A DNA stretch of 64,000 bases from Ianthella basta (lineage: Eukaryota > Porifera > Demospongiae > Verongiida > Ianthellidae), in NCBI GenBank assembly GCA_964019415.1, contig OZ025885.1, positions 1,324,747-1,388,746 on the forward strand. Direction: 5' to 3'. Numbering within the stretch: position 1 is the stretch's first letter; every line of letters starts with the position of its first letter. The notes under the pieces were generated by a model. The model was given only the letters and a program-made list of their open reading frames with translations, searched no databases and was not told the origin of the DNA. Shown here one piece after another: positions 28,701 to 50,040 of the stretch. A program made the position numbers and the translations under genes.

Positions 28701-31700
28701 GCAGAAGCATTTAGATCAGATAGATTTTACTATAGGTGAGTCTCTATTTGAGTGTGTGTATTATAGTGCATGGGTGTTTGAGTGTCCTGTATACCTATCA
28801 TAATCTAAATGGAGTGCTACTGTGTTATGACTGTTCAGTTGGTGAATTCACTAGCAAGATACTGTGCACTGAGTTGGAACCATTTAACCACTTCTACCTC
28901 ACTGTGTGCAGTGGCAATGAGAACACTGGCCATCCACCTGATGCAAGAGGAAACACTTCCTATGACATCTCTACACCTGTGGTACAGTTAGATATACCCA
29001 ACAACACAGTGAGTGGGAATACTGCACACTTACTTAGAGTATTGATTCAAGTCTTAGTGTAACTACCATTCATTTCCCCTCTAATACGTATATTCTGTAG
29101 TTCCTCTTATAGACACCAGTAAGCCTGCTTAACACTGAGCAGCTATGGTTGTTTGTCACTGTATCAATCTATCAGCATTTTATGGTGCTAATCTTACTTT
29201 CTCATTAACAGTACTACCTAACTATGTTAACTCGGTAAGTGTTAACACTTTTTGGTTGTTTTTCAGGTGCTGGCTTATGCTCATGAGAATACATCTGTGG
29301 TAATACGTGGTCTGGATGAGCTGGGCAACCCTACTGTTGGCACCTTCAGTATCACCCAGAGGAAGAAGGTAATGGCATGCTGGTATAGAGCCGCCATGCT
29401 CAGGGATGGGGCCAACTGTTAATGTCGCTGTTATGACTGTGCATTTGCAGACCTGGTATATACAAAGGACTAGTAGAGCTGTTATAATATTGAAGTAGCA
29501 TACATACATACCAGTGTACAGTGTTGAAATTGTGTTCATTTTTCTGCCTATGTACAATGTACTTACAGCGAGAATTGGTACTCTTGCCAACTGTAAGAGT
29601 TCTGCTACCGAGTGACCAACAATACAACATGATGTATATCCCATTTCACAAGTCAAACATCAATGAAAGTCATGAAATTATTGTGAGAGATGTGAGCTAA
29701 GCAACACATTTCCATTCTTAGGATGAATACGAACAAATTGGTTGATGAATTGTATTATGTTTCATTGCAGTTTAATGCAAGAGTCACTGCTGATATCACT
29801 CTTGTACACAAATCATGCCCAGCTGGATTTGACATTGTGGAGTGGATTATTCCAGGGCGATACGTCTGTCGGTGCAGCTTGCAGGATGCTAACATCCTAA
29901 GTTGCAACAGGAGATCAGAGGACGTACTGCTTCAAGTGAGAGCTGGTGTATTGTATGCATGTGATAAATGGATTGCTGGTTGTCCTCCAATGTCAATTCA
30001 TGAGACCTGTCACTATGTCATACCCCCCTCCCCCCCCCCCAACCCTTGTTTGACTCCACCTCTCTCCTCCATGCACTTCCAGCCCATTTCACATACTTCT
30101 CCCTCAACCAACGCAGGACTGGTTGTGGGGCACTCCTGTCACCAACTCAGATGGTAACAGAGTCCTTTTCAGCACAAGCTGTTCCCGTGGTTACTGCCGC
30201 TGCCAGCCTTGGCATGTAGACAATAGGAGAGAGTGCAGGTTCACTGTGTCTCAGGACTTGGGACAGAGGGACCAGCAGTGCACTTGTAACAGACGAGGTA
30301 ACAAGAGTTCCCATAACTGTATGTAAACTGCACCAGCAAGTCTTCTAATTATAGTATCATATTTGATTCTGACCTTCTTGCATCTCTATGTGTACATAAT
30401 TATACTAACTGTGCTCTAAGAATCTTGCTGTCTCTGCAGGCTTGCAATGTATCTCTCCCATTTTCCAACAGGCTTTCTCTGCGGGAGCTGTATCAGTGGT
30501 ACTGGAGTGACTGCTCTACTTAACAAATGCGAGGCTTGTGGCACAACAAATGTGACACTCATTATCCTCCTAGGTAATCAGCTTGGTAGCCAAAGTCTAT
30601 TCTTCCTCAATGCAGTGTTGCTCATTATCCATTAGTTTCAAATAAAATTTTCATGCACTTGAGTAAGAAGGGTGACTTTAACTCATACTACCTTTTTCCT
30701 TCTCTGCCAGTCCTCATGGATTCGGCAATTTTCCTGGCCATTCTCATCTACTCACTGGTGAAACCAATCCACCTCGCTGCCTGGTGGTACCCCATACTAT
30801 TTTACATACAGGTGAGAAGGAAGTAACAAGTACTGTGTGATATGTTGGTCTGGTGTGGCACCTATTCTGTTTGCATCCTTGAAACTGTGGTTTTTCCACA
30901 TCTTACATTGACTACTACAATAGGTTGTGTCCTACTCCACGGGTAACCTCTCAGCAACGTTTGGTGGCTTCCATGATGCAGTAAGTGTACACAGTGGTGG
31001 CTGTAGCATACAATGTTCTCTGTATATTGTGTGTAGATAATTCTTGAGCGAAACATGTACATACGTATTAGATTGATGCTCTTTTTGAACAAACTAGCCA
31101 AATACCCACTCCCCAATGAATGTCAAAATCAGCCAAATATGTATGCTAGGGTGCAATTTCTACTGGTAACTCTCACAATTGTGTTTGTCTGCGACAAATT
31201 GGCTATATAAGAGGCGTGTGTTCTGTTAGTTTCACATACATATGCACACTTCACTTGGGGGAGTATGTAGAAACACCTTTGTGGAATATTCACTGATTTC
31301 CCTTCAACTATGTACAGATGTTCTACCTGGGCAGTCTCCTTGGCCTCTACTTCCCTTACGACTTCTGTCTGTATCCAAATGCAACTGCTGTGGAGGTTTA
31401 TGCCATCAAGTACATACCATTCATTGTGGCTCTTGTTATCTGTACAATATTTGGAGTGCTGGCAAGGTATGCTGTGGTGAATTAGTCTTCTTTCACATAT
31501 ATTCCCTGTGTCACATCACTGTATATGTGTATGTGTATGTGTGTGTGTGTGTATGTATGCGTGCGTGCATGCGTGCATGTGTGCGCGACTATCTGCATGC
31601 TTTGTTCTGCAGGTGTTTAAGAAAGCGGCCAAGACCAAACTTCAGTGGTATCTGGCTGATTGCCACCCTACTGATTAATCCTGCAATTCATACATCCTTT

Positions 31701-31992
31701 TCTATTCTGAGATGTCCTGGAGTTCAGAAGGAAGATGGCCGATGGATGAGTGTATGTATGATGTTGTGTATGTGTTTTCACATTCAGGTAGTGGTTTTCA
31801 TGTTATGGCTACAGTATTGTCCATCATGGCTAACAATTCACTCAAACAATTGTGCTAATGTAGAGTTCCCTTAGCTTCAATTCACTTCAGTTTGGTAAGA
31901 ACTGCCTCTGCAATTTAACAAATGTGTTTCCCACTAATTCCTGACACATGCACACAACCACACCCATGCATATGCATGCTCACATGCACACA

Positions 31993-32079
<87 letters not shown>

Positions 32080-34283
32080 CTGGCATTATGATGGCACAGT
32101 TGAATGCTACACTGAAGGACATCTGCCATTAGCCATATGGGCTGGCTTTGTCTTAGCCATCTACACAGTTTTCTATCTCCTTGTTCCCTTCTTCGCTCAT
32201 ATACTGCTGGCTGCTGTGAGTTAACCACTTACTGTATATCATAATGTATGGTATGTATATGAGTATTGTGTGCATATTATGTATACTCAGCTTTGCATAG
32301 TGCAGTCTCACTCTGGTATAATCGAATGTATTTGATTACTGGTGCTAACTCTATAGTACCTATTCATAAACTTTCTTTGGATTTAAACAAATGTAGGAAC
32401 ACTTCAGATTGATGACCTGCCTTAAGTTGTCTTATTTTGCTGGTGGTCTGAGTACAGGAGTCAATCACTGTGTACTCTATACCCAGAGTGGGCTAGAGTA
32501 GGTGTCACTTGGCTTGTGATGTGGTGTCTATAATTATATGATATTCCAATTTGTTTCTCTCCTTCACTGCAGAAGCGAAATGTTCGAAAAACAGCAAAAC
32601 TCATTGCCGAAGCAGCCAGCTGTCCGTACTCCAAATGTTATCACTGGTGGTATGTGGTGGATTTTGTGAAAAAACTCTTGATAATCAGATTTGGAATCTT
32701 GGATCGAAATAGTAATGTATGTAGTATCTGTCAGAAGCCAGCAAAGTGTTTTCTAAATTCTTAGCACTCAGGTTTTCAGTAATATTTTTGGGGGCACTAT
32801 ATTGTCTTCAGATTAAGGTATTCGTATGGCTTCATGTGCGTATGTATGCATTGTGTATACTTCTGTTTTTGCAAATAGCGCCGCTCACATCATTTTTACA
32901 AAGCTGAAAATCATCTCTAATGGCGTTTCATCATCTCTCAATCGACCGAAATGTGTTCAAGAACATGTGTTAACAGAGTGATACGTTTCTGCGAGATATA
33001 GCTTAAATTATCACGGAAGGACGTTGCAAAATGGCCGCACTCGACGCTCCCCAGTTTGCTAGGCTCAAAATAATCTTTCTTCATATGTCGCCGTATATCC
33101 GAAGAACGCAAAGTCTTTGTAGAACACGTTTAAGTAATAGTATTGTGGTAGAAAGCTTACCTAACTATTCACCTGCCAGGTACAGCCCCAAATACAACAG
33201 AGGTCGAATGACCCCTTGGCCTATGAGAGACAATCGAATCATGGCATTACCACTTAGGGTAGCCTTTTTAGCCAGTACACTCCTCCTCCAGGCTCAAAGC
33301 AACATGTACATCCTCACTCATAATGTTATGTAGATCATAAAGCACCAGCAAAGCATTTTGACAGTTTGGTAGGGGTGCTTTCACTGGATGGCTTGCTGAT
33401 CTTGAGACTTGAAACTCTTGCAATCCCAACAGTCTATGGCATTGTGATGTATCTTTCAGACCACCAGCAATGCAGCATCCCCAACTATCTGCACTATTGA
33501 ACATGCACAGGCGCTAGCAAGTAGTTCGAGTTCAGGGGCGCTCCAGCACCCCACGTATTTTAACTCAAAATTTTTGTTTTCATTTCTTTCCTTTCTCTTT
33601 GTTAGGAATTTGAAATAATGTTCCTTATGCTGTTCTACTTCCTCTATACGTATGCAAGACCTTATAAGGATACCTATGTGAATATCATTGAGATAGTACT
33701 GTTGGGCTACCTTGGCATCTTTCTTGGCTTGTCACGTCTGGACATTCTGCAAGATGAATATAGCAAACAACTAGATGACACCAAATTTGACTCATGCGAA
33801 AATGAAATACCTTCTATTGGCCCAGCAGAGATTGTGTTGGGAGTGGTTTACTTACTACCTGTGACACTTTTGTTCTTCTTCCTGGGACGGTGGTTGCTTC
33901 ACTCAAGAGTGGTGCAGATGCTGAGGTATGAGACAAATTAAATGTTGATCATGTTAACATGCATGGCAAATAATTTTTAACTGTGTGTTTTAAGACAAGT
34001 GTGCGTGCATGTGCGCATGGTGCATGCATACAGAGATGAAATATACTGGTTGCATTTGGTGATTGTAGTTTGAGTTTGTGTGGAAGTCGGAGAACACATT
34101 GATTTCTATGTATAATTGTGCCTCTCACACAAAACCTATTTTAGAGAGAGATTGTGTACAAGAAGAACAGACGTCCAAGAAGGAAATGGAAGGCACAAAG
34201 TTCACTCCACAGTAAACTGGAACAATGTATCTGAGGTCACTGTTGAGCTTGTAACACACAGTGATAAAGACATAGAGAATTAA
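25710..34283 (+). CDS. Copy D: complete 21-exon beta-helix/multi-TM receptor-like protein (about 1,242 aa)
   Basis: Exons: 25710-26176, 26654-27276, 27512-27668, 27827-27938, 28053-28201, 28380-28500, 28593-28735, 28912-29008, 29267-29368, 29569-29691, 29771-29935, 30117-30297, 30472-30573, 30711-30811, 30924-30980, 31318-31466, 31613-31751, 32078-32215, 32573-32716, 33606-33925, 34145-34283 (stop TAA). They sum to 3,729 nt with consistent phases. The start ATG 25710 opens a signal peptide ([19 protein letters not shown]). The ectodomain, Cys-rich and multi-TM regions match copy B in order. Its 3' half pairs with copy A rather than its neighbours: the same exon 17 ending (EDGRWMS), the same exon 18 C-terminus (about HILLAA) and the same intron-19 insertion. 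The promoter flank resembles copy G more than B/E. No inactivating change was seen. Molecular function is unknown. Confidence 0.83.
31519..31592 (+). repeat. TG/TGCG-rich simple repeat in intron 16 of copy D
   Basis: Same composition and position as the tract in copy A, slightly shorter; it precedes exon 17 at 31613. Confidence 0.85.
31985..32077 (+). repeat. (CA)n microsatellite abutting exon 18 acceptor, copy D
   Basis: CA repeat of about 90 bp ending in CACACAG before exon 18 at 32078; the flank upstream is nearly identical to copy A but the tract is shorter. Confidence 0.95.
32789..33553 (+). mobile_element. Same intron-19 insertion in copy D
   Basis: Collinear with 3850-4616; the left GC-rich terminus is partly deleted. 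The 100-codon frame is at 33031-33333 and differs from copy A at very few residues. No function can be assigned to it. Confidence 0.5.
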
Positions 34284-35299
34284 ACAATAATTATGAAGTC
34301 TACCTTCCATTTTGTAGACTCCACCTAATAAATAGCTATTTGCATAAAAATGAGTGTGAAAAATTCTCTTGCCATGTTATTGCAGCAAGTGATTGGGTCA
34401 ATGCTTGGATGCACCATTCGAAAGCGTACACAGGTGATCATGAGGAGTGTGTAATACAGTGGAGCCAGTCTAAGACAGCCACCTGTGGTACCAGTCCAGC
34501 TCTAACTGACCTTTATATGTAGAGAGCTCGAGGTGGCTGACAAGCTAATGCTATTATTTTGTCTTTTATGGTTACTGGCCTGTATAGGAGACACTGTCCA
34601 TTTGACTGATTGACTGATTGGAGGCATAAACTGGAATAAGTTAATGCTTGGAATGCTATTCATGCAGTTCCCTTCTTGCATGCTTGCCCTGGCCATGCAC
34701 TCATGCTTTATCTGCAGCTAGCAAGTGTGCTGTGCAGAAGTATAGTACTTTCCTATGCCATTGCTATAATAGTATAGCTGCGGCATTCAATTCAGTCATA
34801 TTGTTGGATTGGGGTTTGATTGACTGAATGTAAGCATCTCCACTGCAAAGTATTGGTGTTACTGTACTTAGCTATACAGCTACTGCAGCTACTACTACGC
34901 TCTGCAATCAGCTGCAGCTAGGTGCTTATCTATAGGCGTCTGTGTACGTATGCACGACCATTGCCATATATATCTCTCATGCTTGCCCCACTGATGAGAA
35001 ATATTGATCAGCCTAGCTAGCTTCTGTTAAATTTAATTTAGCCATCCTCCTTCATTAGAAATGAATGACTGAGCTGGACAAGGTCATAATGGTAGAACTG
35101 GAATACCATAATAACATTGTTGCAGTTGCTCATGACACAGAGGTCACTAGTGAAATTGTGCAGCACAGTGATACTGATGGAAGGATTGGAGTAAATACTT
35201 CAATTCATCAATTAAGGCTCATGTAGCTGAACACTATTAATATGTGTAAGATGTAAAGCGACAGTGTAATGCATATGCAATGTGTTTCTACATTGCATT
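34284..35299. other. Intergenic region between copies D and E
   Basis: Third version of the same spacer, with small deletions around 34860-35100. No gene seen. Confidence 0.6.
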
Positions 35300-35419
35300 A
35301 CAGATACTGTGTGAATGACGTTTAGGTGTTACCATATTCAGACACATACGTACACTGGGTCCGCCGCACAGATCATGTGATGGCAAAAGGGGGTTATTAG
35401 TGTGCACGATTTCAATACG
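35300..35419 (+). promoter_or_regulatory. Conserved 5' flank of copy E
   Basis: Same conserved boxes as copies B and C, leading to ATG 35420. Confidence 0.5.
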
Positions 35420-43635
<8,216 letters not shown>

Positions 43636-43808
43636 GTAGAACTTGAATACTTGAACTAGATGAGTGGGAACGTTGGTACAGTTAAAGCTATTACTACAGT
43701 GTAATGAGCTAAATATGCGCTTGGCTTGCAATGCACCTCCCTATATTTGACATAATAATTATTGGCATAATTATAGCCAAAAGTGTGTGCATGATAATAT
43801 AGTCACCT

Positions 43809-43895
43809 TCACACGGTTAAAAACAGGGAGTGACAATCACACCCAAAATTGGTGTGAATTGGTTGCCACGGTGAGCACACCTTTTTGCAGTGTGA
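43809..43895 (+). mobile_element. Tiny foldback (MITE-like), second copy
   Basis: Same element as at 23760 with one change in the left terminus (TCACACGG). It was duplicated as part of the larger block, not by independent insertion. Confidence 0.5.
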
Positions 43896-44099
43896 TGTTC
43901 ACTCCAACCATGCAGTACACAACATATATGGGAACAGAGTAAGCACTTAATGGTACATTTCACTACGGATATGGTACACTACTTTAAGGATTTGAGTATA
44001 CGCAGTACACACTGACAGCATATATATATAGGTTGGAGGTATGCGCGTAACATATATAATCCAACTGGCAGGATAGTTTGTGGGTGATGTCGTCCGGAT

Positions 44100-44350
44100 C
44101 CCTAGCTTGCAAACATTGGGCATCTGGTGCCCCAGTGAACTTCACCGGGGAATACGACATCCCCTGCAAACATTGGGCATTTGTGCCCCAGTGAACTTCA
44201 CGGGGAATAAGGCATCCCCTGCAAACAGTGCATGTGCATCTGGTAAACCAGTGAACTTCACCGGGGAATACGGCATCCACTGCAAACAGTGAGCATCTAG
44301 TAAACCAGTGAACTTCACCGGGGAATATGGCATCCCCTGCAGACAGTGGG
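44100..44350 (+). repeat. Hairpin-unit minisatellite, second copy
   Basis: About four to five units of the same 50-57 bp repeat as at 24055, with one more unit and different point changes, in the 3' flank of copy E. Confidence 0.85.
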
Positions 44351-44911
44351 CATTTTGTGATTGTATATGTTTTGATAGATGTCTATTGTATAACACAGGT
44401 GTGTACCATCTATTTGTTGTCTTGAGTACAATTGACATAAATACACTGTCCTAGGTGCTTGCCCCATGCACTGATACTTAGCTAGAAACATTAATGTGTC
44501 ATGCAAGTGAACGTTCTTCTTTTGTCTTTGCCGCATACCTTGCCATTCAATGCGTCAATGGACTGGGATTTGATTGAATCCATGTGAAACAAAGCATCTC
44601 CAAGTCCAAGCTATGGTGTCTGCAGACTCAGGATGTACTCAACTACATCATGTGCCTGACCATGTACGTCAATTGCCATTGCTTGCCTCTCTGATGAGAA
44701 TCATCGGAATATGACTAGCTCAGCAGGTCATGAGGTCATGCAACTGAAACATATAATGGCGGAAATAATGCAATCATGCATGCAGTTATCTTGGTGGAAC
44801 CTGGGCCTATATAGAGATGGGTCTATGGTGGATACATACCTGTAGCCTGTACAGTATGCAGTGGCCCACTACAACAATGCCACTACAACAGTGCTCCTTT
44901 GCAACATACAG

Positions 44912-46205
44912 CCTGTGTGTCTGGAACAGCTGGATATTAGAACTGGAGGAACTAACCTTAGTTGCCAACTCTCAACCCCACGCCGCATTCTGTGCTTTCA
45001 CTCATGGGATCGTGAACAAATGGAGGTACCTGCTCAGGACTACTGGACAGACTGAAGATAGTCTACAGCCATTGGAAGATGCCATAAGACACAAGTTTGC
45101 CCCTGCTGTAACAGGACATTCGCAGTTTAGTGAGAATGAATGACAGATACTGTCACTTCCAGCAAGAATGGGGGGGCTCAGTATCTGCATCCCAAAGGAA
45201 TTGGCCAAAGAGGAGAATGTGAACTCAGTTACAGCAACAGAACCACTAGTGCGAGCTGTCTCTGAGCAGAGGAGAGAGGCAATGGACGAATGTGCAAATG
45301 AAATGACAAAAATTAGAAACAACATCAAGAACAAGAAAAAGAAGCACATACAAGAGAGGACAGAAGCAATCCAAGACCATGCCTCAGGCAACATGAAGCT
45401 GGCAATGGATCTTGCAAAAGAAACAGGTGCCTCCAGCTGGCTTAGTGTTCTGCCCATTGATGAGTTTGTTTTTTTTCTGCATAAGGGAGCCTTCTGGGAT
45501 GCTGTTGCCCTGAGGTACGGGTGACAACTGCCCAATCTGCCGAAGACATGTGTGTGTGGCAAGAGTCTCACAGTCGAGCACGCATTCACCTGTCCCACTG
45601 GAGGACTGCCAACAGTGCGACACAACGATCTAAGAGACCTCACTGCAGATCTCATGACTGAAGTATGTCACAATGTGGGCACTGAGCCTGAATTGCAACC
45701 CCTGTCAGGGGAAATGTTGAATGGTCGTTCTGCCAACTGTCAAGATGGAGCTAGAGTCGACATCAGGGTAGAGGGATTCTGGGTCAGGTCTCAAGATGCA
45801 TTTTTCGATGTAAGGGTTTTTAACCCATTCGCATCCCGGAACTGCTCCCAGAGCCTCGATGCCACCTACCAACGCCATGAGAAAGAAAAGAGAAGAAGCT
45901 ATGAACAGCGCATCCGGGAAGTTGAACACGGTTCATTCACTCCTCTTGTTTTCGCAGCGACAGGAGGAATGGGGAAAGCAGCCCAGGTGACCTACAAGAG
46001 ACTGGTATCATTGCTGGCAACGAAAAGAGATCAACCATACGGCCAAACGATGAACACTATCAGATGCATGATCAGCTTCTCCTTGCTAAAGTCCCAAATC
46101 AGATGTATCAGGGGTTCCAGATCATCCAAGGGTCATGCAATCAGGACCCCAATCAATGTGATTGCCAGTGAGGGGCGTGTCCCCTCCATCTAATTTAAAC
46201 AATGA
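44912..46205 (+). mobile_element. Non-LTR retroelement 3' fragment with zinc knuckle and nuclease-like domain
   Basis: Similarity to the block at 24030-24843 ends at 44911 and a retroelement coding frame begins. The 3' edge is taken soon after the stop (46190s); the next about 110 bp up to the exon-1 remnant of copy F are unassigned. The insertion coincides with loss of the promoter and most of exon 1 of copy F. Confidence 0.7.
44945..46193 (+). pseudogene. Retroelement polyprotein C-terminus with two in-frame stops
   Basis: A single plus-strand frame runs from about 44945 (LTLVANSQPHAAFCAF) to the stop at 46191-46193 with only two internal TGA codons, at 45141-45143 and 45522-45524. It includes the RT-thumb-like region (SLPARMGGLSI), a CCHC-like zinc knuckle (CVCGKSLTVEHAFTC) and a downstream region with acidic residues in RVDIRV and FFDVRVFNP that resembles the restriction-like endonuclease of R2/R4-type non-LTR elements (inference). 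The second TGA sits after RYG and before QLPNLP, where relatives I know of usually have tryptophan, so a TGG to TGA change is likely. It is a dead 5'-truncated copy. Confidence 0.7.
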
Positions 46206-49200
46206 ACTTTAGAGAATGACAGATATCTAGAACTTCTATTTCCATTATCATTCTTATATTATATCATTTTTCAGGGCAGTGCGCATGTGTGCCCTATGTA
46301 TGTATTAGAAGATGGCAGGTTGGAAGGGCGTACGGGACGTCATCATCTCCGGAGTGGACTTTGAGGGCTGTCCTTGCACCGTACAGTTCATTGAGTTGGA
46401 CAGAGTCAACATCAGTGACTGTACATTCAGGTCAGTACAAATGATACATTACCATTTGTAGCTAGGAGTATAGCTACCGGTCGTTTCCTTACTCCGGGTG
46501 GCGCTATTCAGTGTTTTCGTAGTGGGAGCCAAATCCTGTTGCACCAGATCACACTGCTGTGTGGGGCACAAAACAGTGCTGAGAATGAGCCACTGTGGGT
46601 CACGTACCTATCTGGCAGTGTGTGCATAGTTGCTGACTGCAAATATTTTCATTTCAGCTATATGTGGTGGATGTTCATGCATGATGTGTAAAGACTCAGA
46701 GGGTCCACTCCATGTCCTCTTGAATGCACATTAGGTGCTGTCTATGTAGAGATGGTTGATACTAGCGTTTAAGGTGTAATGCTGTACATATGCTGCCTGT
46801 ACATGAAGTGTGCAAACATTGTTGTTGTTGCTTGCAATGTACCATTCATGTTCCTGCCTCAACTACGACATGGTGTTCATGCAGGAACTTCACTCAGGGC
46901 CCTGTTAACATGTACAACTGTAAAGATGTGACCGTCTCATCAAGCACCTTTGAGAACAACCACGCACAGTCTGTCTTTACAGACCTCCCAAACAGAGTGT
47001 CAGCGGGAGGGCTCTCCATCACCATACTTGGCAATAGCAACAGCTCTGCAACACAGGGAACATTCGACTATACCGTCCAGAACTGCACTTTCTCTAACAA
47101 CAATGCTACTTCAAATTTAGCTGCAGCACACCCAATTTCCTTTCTGGAAGGCGGTCATATCAATCGTCGTGGTGGTGGGGTGGGATTTTACGTTGTGCAT
47201 CCGTCAGTGGTCATAATAAATATTTTGCAGTGCAATTTCGTGAACAATATTGCCATATTTGGTGGAGGACTGATCATCCTCTCTTTTGATCTGGTCACAG
47301 AAGAGGACTTCACTGTAGCTGATAATCTCTTTGAAGGGAATGAAGCAATCATGGGAGGTGCAATTGGGTTAGGCGCTGCCTTCCAACAGATAGACACAAA
47401 AGTGCAATTGCTCAAAGATACTTTGACAGAATCTGTGATTTTTTATGGGAACAGATTTGTAAGGAACATAGCACGTGTGGGAGGAGCAATGCTTCTAGGA
47501 CCAGGTGAGTGGAGTAGCAAGTACTATATTGCATAGGCACTGCCAGAAAAACCTGACGTCTGAAGCATGTGGCTATATGAGTACAACATGTGTATGCAGA
47601 ATAGAAACTATTACATAGTATTAATGAATGCCTGTTAATCTAATGTATAATTACTAGATTAGATATGTTAAGCATTTGCTTTGTGTTAATGTATGAACTG
47701 TGCAAGCCATTCTCATGTTCTCCTCACAACCACCCGTACAGGATTAACTCCTGAGTCAGTCTCACTCAATGGCACTTATGAAATAAGCAGCAACGTGTTT
47801 CAGGAGAATGTGGCTTCAGACCATGGGGCTGCTGTGATATTGCCACTGCTGACAGCATTCACTCTCAGAACAGAGACAGTCACTGTGTTCAGGAACAAGT
47901 AAGAAGAACCAATGTAGCTGTGAACCAAGCTAGCGATTAGAGTACATATGCATACACACGTTCATGCGGATTATGGTTTACAGCTCTTCTCATTCCTACC
48001 CCACAGCACATTTGTAGCTAACAATTGCTCAATGGGAGGTATCATAAACACCTACTATTATCCAGTCTACTTTCAGGGTGGCAACATGTTTGTCAACAAC
48101 ATTGGACCATGTGTACAGGTGAGCTGTGTATTGCTCAGGATATATTAAAGTCCAGTCTTTCGTACACATTTGTCTGTATGGTTTGATTGTCTGTCTGTCA
48201 TTCCTGGTATTGTTGCTCTGCAAAGGCCTCTGAAACACTTATAGAAGTGTCTGGTGACATGCTGTGGATGAACAACACTGCACCACTGGAAGGTGGAGCA
48301 CTCCATCTCACTTCACACTCTCAACTTAGACTGCATCCATTGGCTAACCTGACGTTTGTGGCAAACGAAGGGAAGTACGTAGGTATCTTGCAGAATTCTA
48401 CATGAGCATGAACAGTAAAATGTGGAATCTATGAGCTGTTTTCCATTACATACAGATTCTCCATCAACACATAGGTATATTGTTGTACATTCTTATTCCT
48501 TCAGGTTTGGCTCTGCCATATTTGCATTTCAGCCGCGGCCAATCCCCTTCCTAGCCAAGGTCCTTCAGAACCCATTGTGTTTTCTAACCTACTCTGATAC
48601 AGCTGTTCTCCCTCAAGACCAAGATGTATGTAGGTACCAAATCCAAATGTTAATATAATAGTGGAAGGTAATCATATTCATGATCCACTCAGCTCTGATG
48701 ATATTCATTGCACTCTTGCCCAGGTGTTCCTCTCCTTCATCAACAACACTGCACTAGTAGGATCAGCAATGTACCTCGAGTACATGGAACACTGTTCCTA
48801 TACTGGCTTTGAAGAATCCACTTTTTCACTGGCAGAAGCATTTAGATCAGATAGATTTTACTATAGGTGAGTCTCTGTTTGAGTGTGTGTATTACAGTGC
48901 ATGGGTGTTTGAATGTCCTGTATACCTATCATAATCTAAATGGAGTGCTACTGTGTTATGACTGCTCAGTTGGTGAATTCACTAGCACGATACTGTGCAC
49001 TGATCATGAGTTGGAACCATTTAACCACTTCTACCTCACTTGTGTGCAGTGGCAATGAGAACACTGGACATCCACCTGATGCAAGAGGAAACACTTCCTA
49101 TGACATCTCTACACCTGTGGCACAAATTGACATACCCAACAGCACAGTGAGTGGGAATATTGCACACTTAGACAATCAATTAATTCTTAGTATTCTGTAA

Positions 49201-49963
49201 CTACTATCTATTCCCCTTTTGATACAGTACGTATATGCTGTAGTTCCTCTTATAGACACCAAGTAAACCTTTTTTACGCTGAGCGGCTATGGCTGCTTGT
49301 CACTGTATCAATCCATCATCATTTTACAGTGCTAATCTTACTTTCTCATTAATAGTACTAGCAAACTTTGCTAACTCGGTATAAGAGTTTACACAGATTT
49401 TTGTTTGTATTTCAGGTGCTGGCTTATGCTAATGAGGATACGTCTGTGGTAGTGCGTGGTCTGGATGAGCTGGGCAACCCCACCTCTGGCACCTTCAGTA
49501 TCACCCAGAGGAAGAAGGTAGCTATAGTGGCATGCTGGTATAGAGCTGTCATGCTCAAGGATGGGGCCAACTGTTAATGTCTCTGTTATGACTGTGCATT
49601 TGCAGACCTGGTACACAGGACTATTAGACCTGTTATCAGATTTAAGAAGCATACATACCATGCAGTGTACAGTGTTGAAATTGTATTCATTTTCTGCCTA
49701 TGTACAATGTACTTACAGCGAGAATTGGTAGTCTTACCAACTGTAAGAGTTCTGCTACCAAGTGACCAACAATACAACATGATGTATATCCCATTTCGCA
49801 AGCCAACTATCAATGAAAGTCATGAGCTCATTGTCAGAAATGTGAGCAGAGCATCATTCACTGACTTAGAATGATTATGACAACTTTAATTGTTCATTGT
49901 TTAGTTGTTCACATTATATTTATATAGCTTCTTTCTAACTCTGGTGCTTTAATAGGCCGATTC

Positions 49964-50040
49964 ATGTATGTGTGTATGTATGTATGTATGTGTGTGTGTA
50001 TGTATGTATGTATGTATGTACGTATGTATGTATGTATGTT
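49964..50040 (+). repeat. (TATG)n tract in intron 10 of copy F
   Basis: Tetranucleotide TATG/TGTA repeat with TGTG interruptions, ending about 50 bases before exon 11 at 50090. Confidence 0.9.

Larger units (their letters stand above)
43770..44911 (+). repeat. Intergenic block, second copy
   Basis: Nearly collinear with 23715-24843, with a longer minisatellite and small deletions. It forms the natural 3' flank of copy E and so shows what was fused to orphan exon 1 (C). Confidence 0.8.

Noticed and set aside
45002-45655. 217-codon minus-strand frame
   Set aside because: Antisense shadow of the retroelement polyprotein, whose plus-strand frame contains the zinc knuckle and other motifs.
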